A DNA stretch of 35,487 bases. Source: Thermoflexales bacterium (GTDB lineage: Bacteria; Chloroflexota; Anaerolineae; B4-G1; SLSP01). The notes beneath the pieces were generated by a model, which made no database searches, was not told the DNA's origin, and worked only from the letters and a program-made list of their open reading frames with translations. Every line of letters begins with the position of its first letter. The first letter of the stretch is position 1. The DNA lies in contig SLDA01000441.1 of NCBI GenBank assembly GCA_007125545.1, positions 1-35,487 of the forward strand, read 5' to 3'. The translations under genes were made by a program, and so were the position numbers. Below are positions 24,187 through 33,407 of this stretch, piece by piece.

Positions 24187-27100
24187 ATGACCTGTCCGAC
24201 TTGTAGCTATGGTAATCGTGCCGAGGCGCTGTACTGCGGCATGTGTGGTACGCGGCTGACCCGCATCTGCCTTACCTGTGGGTATGCAAATCCGCGTGAT
24301 TATCGCTTCTGTATCCGCTGCGGCAACGAATTGGCCGCTGAACCCGGTATGCTGGTTGAAGCAGAGCAGGTCAAGCCCCTATCCCCGCCGCAGAACTTCC
24401 CGGAAGCCGAGCCCGCACCGGCAGCTGTTGATGGCGTGCCGGAGACCGGTCGTTACGCAGGTCGACAGTTGGAGGGAGAACGCCGGGTAGCCACCATCAT
24501 TATGACCGACGTCCAGGGCTCGACCGACTTACTAAGTAAGCTGGGCACAGAGGCGTGGGTGGAGCTGATGAACCGCATCTTCCAACTGATGGAAGCCGAA
24601 ATCTATCGGCTTGACGGCCGCGTCGATCAGTTCCGGGGCGACGGACTCGTGGCATTCTTTGGCACCGCGGTGGCGCACGAGGACGACCCCGAGCGTGGGG
24701 TCTTGGCGGCGATGGCGATGCAGAAGGCGACCCTTGACTTTGCTGCCGAGCTCTACGAGCTTGAAGGAATCAGCCTATCACTCCGTATCGGGGTCAACAC
24801 CGGCGAGGTCATCGTGACGAACGTCGGCAACGCCCTAACCTACAGCGAGGATACGGCGATGGGCGAGGCGATCGCTCTAGCGGCCAGGATGGAACAGGCC
24901 GCCGAGCCCGGCACAGTCCTGGTCAGCGAGAACACCTACTATATGACCGAGCAGCAGTTTGAGTGGCAGCCGCTGGGCCAAATCACGGTGAAGGGGATTG
25001 CCCAACCCGTCCGCGTCTACCGGCCCCTCGCTGCGCGGATCTCGCCGGAGCGCCCCGACTTCGAACTTGCGCCGACGCTGATCGGGCGGGAACAAGAGCT
25101 GGAAACCCTAATGGACGCCGTTGAGGACCTTCAAGAAGGTCGCGGCTCGATCCTGATGCTAACCGGCGACCGAGGCATGGGTAAGTCGGTGGTACTTCAG
25201 GAGATGCGCCGCAGCCTCGCCCGCCAGGAAGCCCTACGCGCCGAGATTCAACATGTGGAAGGCGCCTCTCTCGCCGGATTGGATCCGCATCTCCTTCCCG
25301 ACGAAGCCGGCGCGCTCACGCTGGGCGCTATGCACACGACCGAGATCCACGGGCGGGCACGCTCCTACGACCAATCCCAACCCTACGCCGTCTGGCAGGA
25401 TATGCTGCGTGATTGGCTGGGCGTGAGGCAGGACGAGCCGCAGGAGCGTGTGCGGGAGCGACTGCGCCAGGAGGTGGAGAAGCTGTGGGGCGAAGGACGG
25501 CTCGAGCATTATCCGGACCTCGCGCGATTCCTGGGTGTGCCGTTGGACGCGGCCTCTGCCGATCCGACCCAGTCGTTGGATGCAGAAAGCTCGCGACAGC
25601 GCCTCTTCCTGGCCATTCGAAGCTGGATCGAGCAATTGGCAAGCCTGGGGCCCTTGATCCTGACGTTCAATGATATGCACTGGGTAGACACGACCTCGCT
25701 AGATCTGCTCAGATACTGCCTGCCCCTCTGTGACTATCTGGATCTGCTCTGGCTCCTGGTATTCCGCCCGGACCGGCTCTCCGCGATCTGGCAGTTCAGC
25801 CACTACGTGGAGACGGAGTATCCGCATCGGGTGGTGCCGGTGACACTGCCGCCGCTGACCCCCAGTCAAAGTGAAACATTGATCGAACAGATTATCGGTC
25901 GTGATGTACTCCCGGCCGAAACGCAATCCCTCATCATTCAGAAAGCTGATGGGAATCCCTTTTTCACACAGGAACTGGTACGCTCTCTGGTTGCCGACGG
26001 CAGACTGGTGCGGGAAGTAGAGGTCAATGGGGATGGGCAGCCGGTCGAGCGGTGGCGGGCCACCGAAGCTGTCACCGACCTGGGTCTACCCGACAGTCTT
26101 CAGGGCCTGCTGATGGCCCGGATAGACCGACTGGGCGCAGCCGAGCAGGACATCTTGCTTCGTGCAGCCGTCATCGGATGCACTTTCTGGTCCAAGTTGC
26201 TTCAGGCCATCTCACCGGAGTATCCGGACCTGCGGGGAATCCTGACGGCACTCCAACGCGCACAACTGATCTCCGAACAGGGCCGGGGACCGGATCTCGG
26301 TGTGGAGTATGTCTTCAAATCGAAGTTGATCTGCGACGCAGCCTATGACAGCTTGCTGAGTTCGCAGCGTGCCGGCTATCATCACCGCATCGCCAACTAT
26401 CTGGAGACGCGATATGAGCGCGACCCGGATGCCCAAAATCAAAGTTTCTACTATAGGGAGCTGGCCTACCATTACCAGCACGCCAAGCAGCCCGACAAGG
26501 AGCTTGTCTACACGCTCAAGAACGCCGACCAGGCCAAGAGCATCTATGCCCACGCAGAGGCGGCCCAACACTACACGCATGCTCTCGACCTGCTCAAGGA
26601 GCTCTGCAAGCGCGTCGATGATGAGGAAGCTCACAAGCGGCTGAGGAGCCAATGCTTCCAGGTCTTGTTGAACCGTCGTGAGGTCTACTATATGATGGGC
26701 GAGTATAGCAAGATGCGTGCCGATGCCCAGGCGCTGCTGCCGCTGGCACGCGAGCTGCCCCACGAGCCGGTGCTGCTCATCGATGCCCTGCTCCACCAGC
26801 CCGGCGTCCGCGATCTTCAGGTCCGCGAGGAGGTGGAAAAAGGGATCGCTATGACTGAAGAAGCGCTGGCGTTGTCACGGCAGCTAGGCGACCGGCACCG
26901 TGAGATGGAGAGCCTTTTGGCGCTGACGAATCAGCGCTTGGCCTTCAGCGATCCGGAGTGGCAGACCATCGCAGAGCAGGCGCTCGCCCTTGCCGCCGAA
27001 CTCGAGAACCACTACTATGAGGCCAGAATCCTGGTCGGTATGGGCAGCATCTTTGCATACAGCGATGAACCCGAACGCAGTATGGAGTATCTGGAGGCGG

Positions 27101-28092
27101 CTGCGGCTCTCGCTATGAGCGAGGGCCTCGAGGACAAATTGATCCAGATGTCACTGCTGAACCTTCTCGGCCTGGAGCATGAGCGCAAAGGTGATTATTA
27201 CACGCTATTGGTCGACTACCAGCAAGAGCGACTGCACGCCAGCCGCGAGATCGGGCACCGCCCTATGCAGAGCCAAGCGCTCCAGGCTTGCGGACGCATC
27301 ATCGGTCTCTACCTCGGTGATTACAGCGCGGGCCTCAGCGCGCTTGAGGAGTGCCGCCGCATCCAGCATGGCAGTCCGGATGAGGTCTACCCCCTCTTTC
27401 ACATGCTCGAGATCTACGTAGCCCAGGCCGACCATGATGCCGCCCGTGAGGCGCTGGAGGAGATCCTGACCATTGGCGTGCCGGTGAGCGACAGGTCACA
27501 GGCCAGCTTAAAACTGGCAGAGATGAGCCTGCGGAATGCGGAGGCGGCACGCGCCGCGACCAAGGGCCACTCCGGAGAAGTCGTCGCGGCGCTACACAGA
27601 ACCCTGGAGCTCGCCACATCTGTGACAGAGCTGGCGGTCTGCAATCCGCTCATTTCACGCCAGTACGAGATGGCAGCCCAGTGCAAGGCAGTGACCGCCC
27701 ACCTGGGACTCGCCGTGACCGCAGAGGACGCCGAGGAGCGGCAGAGGCATCTGGAGGCAGCGCTAGAAGCTGGGGAACGTGCGTATGAGATATTCCAGCA
27801 CTTCGGCTTCGTACAGATTGTGGAGGCCACGAGTGAGAAGGTGCTTCTCCGCTACAGCCAGGCTTTGGCGGCCAACCAGCAGCAAGAGCTCTCCGTCCGC
27901 TACTTGAGGCGCGCCTACGATGAGATGATGCGGAAGCATGCGCTGATCCCGGCAGACAGCCCCTATCGCCGGACCTATCTCGAGCAGATCCCGATCCATC
28001 GCGAGATCCGTGCGGCCCACGCCACCCGGCTTGGCGCGATCTTGCCGGAGGCGCTGCAGACCTCTGGTCAGACGGAGATCACCGTACCGTAA
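24187..28092 (+). CDS. Zinc-ribbon / class III nucleotide cyclase / AAA ATPase / TPR protein, 1301 aa
   Basis: Domains in order: double zinc ribbon (CPTC...CGMC and CLTC...CIRC, 3-45), a class III adenylate/guanylate cyclase homology domain (about 98-280), a STAND-like AAA ATPase with Walker A GDRGMGKS (327-334) and the typical ADGNPFFTQELVRSL, then a long helical TPR-like region to the end. In the cyclase domain both metal Asp residues are present (D108 in MTDVQGST, D152 in RGDG), and so is R234. The adenine-specifying Lys is Q148, the usual DYTxxG is EDTAMG (221-226), and the transition-state Asn is A230. Cyclase activity is thus in doubt. The start at 24187 follows the cNMP-binding gene by 19 bp; its ribosome site is weak. 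It is probably a signalling hub. Confidence 0.88.
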   Translation: MTCPTCSYGNRAEALYCGMCGTRLTRICLTCGYANPRDYRFCIRCGNELAAEPGMLVEAEQVKPLSPPQNFPEAEPAPAAVDGVPETGRYAGRQLEGERRVATIIMTDVQGSTDLLSKLGTEAWVELMNRIFQLMEAEIYRLDGRVDQFRGDGLVAFFGTAVAHEDDPERGVLAAMAMQKATLDFAAELYELEGISLSLRIGVNTGEVIVTNVGNALTYSEDTAMGEAIALAARMEQAAEPGTVLVSENTYYMTEQQFEWQPLGQITVKGIAQPVRVYRPLAARISPERPDFELAPTLIGREQELETLMDAVEDLQEGRGSILMLTGDRGMGKSVVLQEMRRSLARQEALRAEIQHVEGASLAGLDPHLLPDEAGALTLGAMHTTEIHGRARSYDQSQPYAVWQDMLRDWLGVRQDEPQERVRERLRQEVEKLWGEGRLEHYPDLARFLGVPLDAASADPTQSLDAESSRQRLFLAIRSWIEQLASLGPLILTFNDMHWVDTTSLDLLRYCLPLCDYLDLLWLLVFRPDRLSAIWQFSHYVETEYPHRVVPVTLPPLTPSQSETLIEQIIGRDVLPAETQSLIIQKADGNPFFTQELVRSLVADGRLVREVEVNGDGQPVERWRATEAVTDLGLPDSLQGLLMARIDRLGAAEQDILLRAAVIGCTFWSKLLQAISPEYPDLRGILTALQRAQLISEQGRGPDLGVEYVFKSKLICDAAYDSLLSSQRAGYHHRIANYLETRYERDPDAQNQSFYYRELAYHYQHAKQPDKELVYTLKNADQAKSIYAHAEAAQHYTHALDLLKELCKRVDDEEAHKRLRSQCFQVLLNRREVYYMMGEYSKMRADAQALLPLARELPHEPVLLIDALLHQPGVRDLQVREEVEKGIAMTEEALALSRQLGDRHREMESLLALTNQRLAFSDPEWQTIAEQALALAAELENHYYEARILVGMGSIFAYSDEPERSMEYLEAAAALAMSEGLEDKLIQMSLLNLLGLEHERKGDYYTLLVDYQQERLHASREIGHRPMQSQALQACGRIIGLYLGDYSAGLSALEECRRIQHGSPDEVYPLFHMLEIYVAQADHDAAREALEEILTIGVPVSDRSQASLKLAEMSLRNAEAARAATKGHSGEVVAALHRTLELATSVTELAVCNPLISRQYEMAAQCKAVTAHLGLAVTAEDAEERQRHLEAALEAGERAYEIFQHFGFVQIVEATSEKVLLRYSQALAANQQQELSVRYLRRAYDEMMRKHALIPADSPYRRTYLEQIPIHREIRAAHATRLGAILPEALQTSGQTEITVP

Positions 28093-28117
28093 ATCGCACG
28101 ATCGCGATTGAGAATTG

Positions 28118-28150
28118 AAAGCGGCGCGCCATTGACTGGCGCGCCGCTTT
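28118..28150. terminator. Bidirectional terminator between convergent cyclase and ppdK genes
   Basis: AAAGCGGCGCGCCA (28118-28131) and TGGCGCGCCGCTTT (28137-28150) form a perfect 14-bp stem with a 5-base TTGAC loop. It lies between the convergent genes at 24187 and 28196, and the sequence is symmetric, giving a short TTT on each strand. It should stop transcription from both sides. Confidence 0.8.
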
Positions 28151-28163
28151 GGGTTAGCGTAGT

Positions 28164-28183
28164 TTCGGAGTACCGACTCCGAA
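28164..28183. terminator. Second hairpin beyond ppdK
   Basis: TTCGGAGT (28164-28171) and ACTCCGAA (28176-28183) pair perfectly around a 4-base loop, 12 bases past the ppdK stop. There is no U tract; it probably supports the stronger neighbouring terminator or protects the 3' end of the ppdK transcript. Confidence 0.5.
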
Positions 28184-28195
28184 CACGGACAAGGC

Positions 28196-30991
28196 TTAGC
28201 GGTTATTGATGGCCGACTGCGCCGCCGACAGACGGGCAATCGGCACACGGAACGGCGAGCAGCTCACGTAGTCGAGGCCGACGCGATGACAGAAGTCGAT
28301 CGACTCCGGATCACCGCCGTGCTCGCCACAGATCCCGATCTCGAGATCCGGGTTCGCAGCGCGTCCTTCCTCAACACACATCGCCACCAGCCGGCCTACG
28401 CCCTCCTCATCGAGAACCTGGAAGGGGTTCTGCGGCAGGATCCCGCGGTCGACGTACTGGAGAAGGAACTTACCTTCAGCATCGTCACGGCTATAGCCGT
28501 AGGTCATCTGGGTCAAGTCGTTGGTCCCGAAGGAGAAGAACTGGGCGTATTTCGCGATCTGACCTGCCGTAAGGGCAGCGCGAGGTACCTCAATCATCGT
28601 GCCGAAGATAGCGGGCACTTCGATCCCTTCTTCTTCCATCACCTCTTTGGCAACTTCTTCCAGCTTAGTACGCTCGTGCTGCAGTTCGGCCACGACGCCC
28701 ACGAGGGGGATCATCACCTCGGGATGTACGTCGATGCCGCGCTTGGCACAGCGGCAAGCCGCCTGGAAGTAAGCGCGCGTCTGCATCTCGGTCAGGCCCT
28801 TGTACATAATGCCCGCACGGCAGCCGCGCAGACCCATCATAGGATTGACTTCCCACATTCCCTCGACGATACGGAGCATCTTCTCCTTGGCATCGAGCTC
28901 GGTACGAATCCTATCCAGCTCCTCAACCCCCTTAACCGCACCGGTCAAGATCTGCAACTTGAGTGAGAAGACCTCTTCGACCAGTTCGTCCTTGCTTGGC
29001 AGGAACTCGTGCATCGGGGGATCGATCAGGCGCATAATAACGGGTAGACCCTCCATCGCCTCAAAGATACCCTCGAAGTCCTGCTCCTGAATGGGCAGCA
29101 TATCATTCAGCGCCGCCTCGCGCTCTGCATCGTCTGCCGCAACGATCATGCGAATGACGGCGTCGCGAGCGCGCTCATCGAAGAACATGTGCTCGGTCCG
29201 GCAGAGGCCGATACCCTGTGCCCCAAAGTCGATGGAGCGACGTGCATCCGCGGGGTAGTCCGCGTTTGCCCGAACACCCAGCGTGCGAACCTCGTCGGCC
29301 CAGGTGAGCAACTCGATCAGGTCAATCTGGTCCTCATAGCGGCTCTCGGTCAGCGGAACGGTGCCGAGGAAGACCTCACCGGTGAATCCATCGATGGAGA
29401 TGGTATCCCCTTCCTTGACGACAACGCCGTCCACGGTCGTGAAATGGCGCCGTCCAAGATCTACCGAGATGTCGCCACAGCCCGCGACACAGGGTAGGTT
29501 GTTCCCACGCGCCACAACGGCTGCGTGAGACGTCGCGCCGCCTTTTTGGGTCAGTACACCCTTGGCAATCAACATTCCCGGCACGTCATCCGGGGCAGTC
29601 TCGGGGCGTACCAATATGACAGCATCACCTGCTTGGGCGCGTTCGATAGCGCGATCCGAGTTGAAGACCGCGACCCCCACGGCAGCACCAGGGGAGGCGT
29701 TGAGTCCGCGCGCGATCTGGTGCTTCTCGGCATCCGGATCAAACGCGGGGCGCAGGAGCTGCTCGACGTGGGCAGGCTCGACGCGCGTCAGCGCCTCTTC
29801 CTTATCGATAATCCCATCCTTCGCGAAGTCCACCGCGATCTTGACGTGCGCGGCAGCGGTACGCTTGCCGGCGCGGGTCTGAAGCATCCAGAGCGTACCG
29901 CGCTCAATCGTGAACTCCATATCCTGCATATCGCGATAGGAGTGCTCCAGCATATCAACGATTTCAACAAATTGCTGGTAAGCTTCGGGCATCAGTTCCT
30001 CGAGGCTGGGATAGCGCTTGGCGCGTACTTCCTCGGAGATGCCCTGAAGGGCGGCCCACTTACGGGAGCCGGGCAGGCTGATCTGCTGTGGCGTGCGAAT
30101 ACCGGCCACCACATCCTCACCCTGCGCGTTGACCAGGAACTCGCCGTAGAGATATTCGCGCTCGCCCGTGCCGGGGTCGCGGCTGAAAGCCACACCCGTG
30201 GCAGAATCGGTGCCCATATTGCCGAATACCATCGTGCATACGTTAACCGCCGTGCCCCAGTCATGGGGAAGACCTTCGTGCTCGCGATACGCTATAGCGC
30301 GTGCGCCATTCCACGAATCGAAGACGGCGCGGGTGGACAGATCCAACTGCTTGTAAGGATCGGTCGGAAACTCCTCGCCAAATCGCTTCCGGTACATCTC
30401 CTTGTATTCATCGACAAGCCACTTGAGACCATCCAAGCTGACCTGGGTGTCGGTCTCAACGCCCTCGCGCATTTTCAGCTGCTCGAGCTTCTCTTCAAAA
30501 TGCTCCCGGCTATAGCCCATCACGATGTCGGAGAACATCGTGAGGAACCGGCGATAGGCATCGTAGGAGAACCACTCGTTCCCGGACAACTTTGCCAGCG
30601 CTGCGCGCGTCTCGTCGTTCAGGCCCAAGTTGAGGACAGTGTCCATCATACCGGGCATCGACAAGCGCCCACCAGAGCGTACCGACACAAGCAAGGGATT
30701 CTTGGTATCGCCGAAGCCCTTCCCGGTCTGCTGCTCGAGGTCCTTCATCGCCTCAAGAACCTGGTCCCACGCACCCTCGGGATAGGTGCCCGTATTCATG
30801 TAAGCCACGCAGGCCTCGGTCGTGATCGTGAAGCTGGGCGGTACGGGCGCACCCGCAGCAGTCATCTCCACCAGTCCGGCCCCTTTGCCACCGAACAACT
30901 TCTTCATATCGTCAATCGACGGTTCGTGGCCAAGGTCCTCTGCGTACTCTTCCTTGCCATTACGAGTTAAATATACCCACTTATCTGCCAT
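28196..30991 (-). CDS. ppdK: Pyruvate, phosphate dikinase, 931 aa
   Basis: Interconverts pyruvate, ATP and phosphate with phosphoenolpyruvate, AMP and pyrophosphate, at the glycolysis/gluconeogenesis branch point. An N-terminal ATP-grasp domain starts FGGKGAGLVEM and FTITTEAC. The swivelling phosphohistidine domain has GGATSHAAVVARGN with the catalytic His. The C-terminal PEP/pyruvate TIM barrel has GTNDLTQMTYGYSRDD and the catalytic Cys in CGEHGG. The length is usual for bacterial PPDK. The ATG at 30991 is chosen because GGAGG lies about 7 bases upstream; the upstream extension overlaps the promoter. No regulatory protein (DUF299) gene is adjacent. Confidence 0.96.
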   Translation of the reverse strand: MADKWVYLTRNGKEEYAEDLGHEPSIDDMKKLFGGKGAGLVEMTAAGAPVPPSFTITTEACVAYMNTGTYPEGAWDQVLEAMKDLEQQTGKGFGDTKNPLLVSVRSGGRLSMPGMMDTVLNLGLNDETRAALAKLSGNEWFSYDAYRRFLTMFSDIVMGYSREHFEEKLEQLKMREGVETDTQVSLDGLKWLVDEYKEMYRKRFGEEFPTDPYKQLDLSTRAVFDSWNGARAIAYREHEGLPHDWGTAVNVCTMVFGNMGTDSATGVAFSRDPGTGEREYLYGEFLVNAQGEDVVAGIRTPQQISLPGSRKWAALQGISEEVRAKRYPSLEELMPEAYQQFVEIVDMLEHSYRDMQDMEFTIERGTLWMLQTRAGKRTAAAHVKIAVDFAKDGIIDKEEALTRVEPAHVEQLLRPAFDPDAEKHQIARGLNASPGAAVGVAVFNSDRAIERAQAGDAVILVRPETAPDDVPGMLIAKGVLTQKGGATSHAAVVARGNNLPCVAGCGDISVDLGRRHFTTVDGVVVKEGDTISIDGFTGEVFLGTVPLTESRYEDQIDLIELLTWADEVRTLGVRANADYPADARRSIDFGAQGIGLCRTEHMFFDERARDAVIRMIVAADDAEREAALNDMLPIQEQDFEGIFEAMEGLPVIMRLIDPPMHEFLPSKDELVEEVFSLKLQILTGAVKGVEELDRIRTELDAKEKMLRIVEGMWEVNPMMGLRGCRAGIMYKGLTEMQTRAYFQAACRCAKRGIDVHPEVMIPLVGVVAELQHERTKLEEVAKEVMEEEGIEVPAIFGTMIEVPRAALTAGQIAKYAQFFSFGTNDLTQMTYGYSRDDAEGKFLLQYVDRGILPQNPFQVLDEEGVGRLVAMCVEEGRAANPDLEIGICGEHGGDPESIDFCHRVGLDYVSCSPFRVPIARLSAAQSAINNR

Positions 30992-31031
30992 TCTCTTGCC
31001 TCCAAGCTCTTTGGTGAAATTGACCCCGTCT

Positions 31032-31060
31032 AGTATACTGTAAAGAAAGAAGGACGCAAA
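31032..31060 (-). promoter_or_regulatory. Possible promoter of ppdK
   Basis: On the minus strand a good TATACT (31037-31032) lies about 40 bases before the ATG, with a poor TTTGCG at 31060-31055 across 17 bases. The gap to the upstream solute-binding gene is 110 bp. Confidence 0.45.
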
Positions 31061-31101
31061 CCTGCGCACCAAAAACCGATATGGCGGCCTTGCAGTCTCT
31101 C

Positions 31102-32787
31102 CTAGGGGTTGGTGACCTGAACCTGGCTCGCCACGACCCGGCGTCGCAGCACATACCAGTCAGGAACGGTCAAGAAACGATCTCCGGAATGCATCAAAGG
31201 ACCCAACTGCCCTCCATTCACACGCATGTCGAGAGCATACGTATACACCGGCACGTAGAGTGGAAGCGCCGGTAACTCCTCCATAAACAATTGCTGAAAC
31301 TCTTTGTAAAGGATCAGACGGTCGTCGCGGCGCGGCGTCACACGCGCTTGCTCTACCAACTCGCTGATACGCCGGTTCTGAAAGCCAGCATAGTTCTGTC
31401 CTTGCCCGGCCAGTGCCTGTGTCTCGTGCCAGAAAGGATAGGGATCCGGATCTCCCGGCACGACGAGGCGAGCGACTGCAGCAGCGTAGACGCGGGAGTC
31501 CATCATACCACTCAAAGCGAGCGGGGGCACGGCCTGAACCGTTACCGAAATACCTAGTTGCTGCCACTGAACTGCAACAGCCTCAGCCACAGCGACATCT
31601 ACCGGGTCATTGGAGGCTGTCAGGGTAAAAGCCAAAGGAGCGCCGGCAGTGTTCCGAAGGACATCGGTGATAGCCTCGCGCCTCCAACCGGCTTCCGCCA
31701 TCAACTCGTAGACGCGCTCCGCGCTCCGCTCATAAGTCGGCACCCCTTCGGTCGTGTAGGCCCAGGTGCCGGGAATGAGCGGCGTATCGGGCAACACAGC
31801 CTGCCCCATCAGAACGCCATCGACCAACGCTTGGCGGTCGATGGCATAGTAGAGGGCGCGACGTACCCGTGCATCATCGAACGGCAGGGTATCCGTAAGT
31901 AACTCATTCAGATAGATCATCGTCATTTCGGCGGTGGGCGCCGAGTAGAGCCGTAGTTCCGGCTCGGCAAAGGCCTCCGGCAGAAGGTCGAGCGGTATGC
32001 GCGCTATGCCCTCAACCAGACCATCCTGGTAAGCCTCATAGGCAGCGTGCGGCGTGGGATAGAAGCGCAGCACCAAGTTCTCCAGATAGGGGCCCCTGCC
32101 ATAGTAACGAGGGAAGCGTTTGAGCGTCACCGAGGATATGTGTCCCTCACCCAACTCCATCTCCATCAAGCGAAAGGGGCCCGTTCCGACTGGCTCACGG
32201 TTGAAATCCAACCGCGTCAACTCTGCAGAACTGATACCTCGTAATCGATGCTCGGGCAAAATGCCCAGGGTGGTGTAGTCCAGAAATGGTGCGTAAGGCT
32301 CGCGGAGCACAAACCGCACCGTGTAGTCATCGACCTCCGTCACCTCCACAGTGCGCCACAGCTCACCGACATCCGGAGGGCCGGGATAATCCGGATCCTG
32401 CAATAGCGCCAGAGTGAAGACGACGTCACTCGCCGTGAAGGGATAGCCGTCGTGCCAGACGATATTACGATTCAGACGGAACGTGTATGTGATCCCGGGT
32501 TCCTGAATCTCCCACCCCAGGGCGAGATCCGGTTCGATCTCCCCGCGCATGTTCATACGGGTCAACCCGCTAAAAACCAGCGCTACAACGTCACGGTCCG
32601 CATCATTATAGAAGCTCAGTAGAGGATTTAGCGATTGTGGATACCCACCCACGCTCTCCACATAGGTCCCACCCGGAGCGGGACGGAACTCGGTGGTATA
32701 GGTGGATGCCATGTAGGCGAGTATGGCCGCAGCCACGAGAAATCCAATGCCTACCAGCATAACTTGCCAGCCTATGCGCCTGAACAT
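31102..32787 (-). CDS. ABC transporter solute-binding protein, family 5 (peptide/nickel type), 561 aa
   Basis: Family 5 extracytoplasmic solute-binding protein. GGTYVESVGGYPQSLNPLLS, VALVFSGLTRMN and ITYTFRLNRNIVWHDGYPFTASDVVFT are typical of the oligopeptide/dipeptide/nickel binders. One N-terminal hydrophobic segment (about 9-28) serves as signal or anchor. There is no lipobox Cys, so it is probably held by an uncleaved helix or cleaved by signal peptidase I. No permease or ATPase gene for the transporter is in the window, so it is an orphan here. Ligand unknown. No clear promoter or Shine-Dalgarno is seen in the 247-bp gap upstream. Confidence 0.9.
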   Translation of the reverse strand: MFRRIGWQVMLVGIGFLVAAAILAYMASTYTTEFRPAPGGTYVESVGGYPQSLNPLLSFYNDADRDVVALVFSGLTRMNMRGEIEPDLALGWEIQEPGITYTFRLNRNIVWHDGYPFTASDVVFTLALLQDPDYPGPPDVGELWRTVEVTEVDDYTVRFVLREPYAPFLDYTTLGILPEHRLRGISSAELTRLDFNREPVGTGPFRLMEMELGEGHISSVTLKRFPRYYGRGPYLENLVLRFYPTPHAAYEAYQDGLVEGIARIPLDLLPEAFAEPELRLYSAPTAEMTMIYLNELLTDTLPFDDARVRRALYYAIDRQALVDGVLMGQAVLPDTPLIPGTWAYTTEGVPTYERSAERVYELMAEAGWRREAITDVLRNTAGAPLAFTLTASNDPVDVAVAEAVAVQWQQLGISVTVQAVPPLALSGMMDSRVYAAAVARLVVPGDPDPYPFWHETQALAGQGQNYAGFQNRRISELVEQARVTPRRDDRLILYKEFQQLFMEELPALPLYVPVYTYALDMRVNGGQLGPLMHSGDRFLTVPDWYVLRRRVVASQVQVTNP

Positions 32788-32932
32788 AAGTCTCTATGTA
32801 GCCTCTACGTGTCTAGTAAGGGGAAAATCAGAATCGGCAGCCAGTGCCACGTGCCGTTTGAGTCGGTTCACGTTATGCAAGCTGCGCTAGCTTGGCACCG
32901 GGCTTACCTGGCCAGCCCCGCTCTAAAGCAGC

Positions 32933-32984
32933 AAAAAAGGACGTAGCCGGCCCTGGAACGGGATCCAATGCACAGCCTTCGTCC
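32933..32984 (-). terminator. Possible terminator downstream of secG
   Basis: On the minus strand GGACG (32984-32980) pairs with CGTCC (32943-32939), with an inner GGC/GCC pair and a smaller TGGA/TCCA hairpin, and six T residues follow at once (32938-32933). The stem is short, but the U tract is good. Confidence 0.45.
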
Positions 32985-33034
32985 TCTATTGGCAGCGTCG
33001 TCGTCATACTATTGCCGGCATCAAGTGTTCCAAT

Positions 33035-33259
33035 CTACCCGGCCACCAGAACATTAGCAATAGCAACCAGGAAAAAGAGAACAGATGTCACAACCGTGAG
33101 ACGAAACAGAAGAAGCTCCGGCCCACGTCGGCGACGAATCAGGCTCGTCTGCGTCCCACCGAAAACGCCGCCCATTCCACTGCTACGCACTTCCAGCAGC
33201 ACGAGAGCGGTAAGGGCGATACCCAGGATAATCTGCACAATGTTCAAATAGACCTGCAT
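33035..33259 (-). CDS. secG: Preprotein translocase subunit SecG, 74 aa
   Basis: A small protein with two transmembrane helices (about 4-23 and 52-72). Between them is a Gly-rich loop, SSGMGGVFGG, the hallmark of SecG. It binds SecYE and helps the SecA-driven export of proteins. The length is normal. AGGAGG lies about 7 bases before the ATG, and a strong promoter stands just upstream, so it is transcribed on its own rather than with the nucleoside phosphorylase gene. Confidence 0.93.
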   Translation of the reverse strand: MQVYLNIVQIILGIALTALVLLEVRSSGMGGVFGGTQTSLIRRRRGPELLLFRLTVVTSVLFFLVAIANVLVAG

Positions 33260-33291
33260 TCTTTAACCTCCTCGAGAAGCAACTGGCCCGA

Positions 33292-33319
33292 ATTATAGCA
33301 TGCTGCGCCAGGATGACAA
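33292..33319 (-). promoter_or_regulatory. Strong sigma70-type promoter of secG
   Basis: On the minus strand, TTGTCA (33319-33314), a 16-base spacer and a perfect TATAAT (33297-33292), about 33 bases before the ATG. A CGAGCC/GGCTCG hairpin (33322-33343) lies just upstream and may end the nucleoside phosphorylase transcript. Confidence 0.75.
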
Positions 33320-33407
33320 CGCGAGCCTTTCAGCCATGGCTCGAGCATAGCGTAGACAGCCGGGGTGGCCGAGATTCCTCCGTATCGCTCTCGTGGTCGC
33401 AGAGGGT

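Noticed and set aside
29525-30970. A 481-codon open frame opposite ppdK
   Set aside because: It lies wholly antisense to a gene with intact PPDK motifs, has no family resemblance, and open antisense frames are expected at this base composition.
33359-33373. GCCGGGGTGGCCGAG, resembling the 5' end of a tRNA-Leu or tRNA-Ser
   Set aside because: The following 90 bases have no matching acceptor arm, anticodon stem or GGTTCGAATCC-like T arm, so no cloverleaf can be built.
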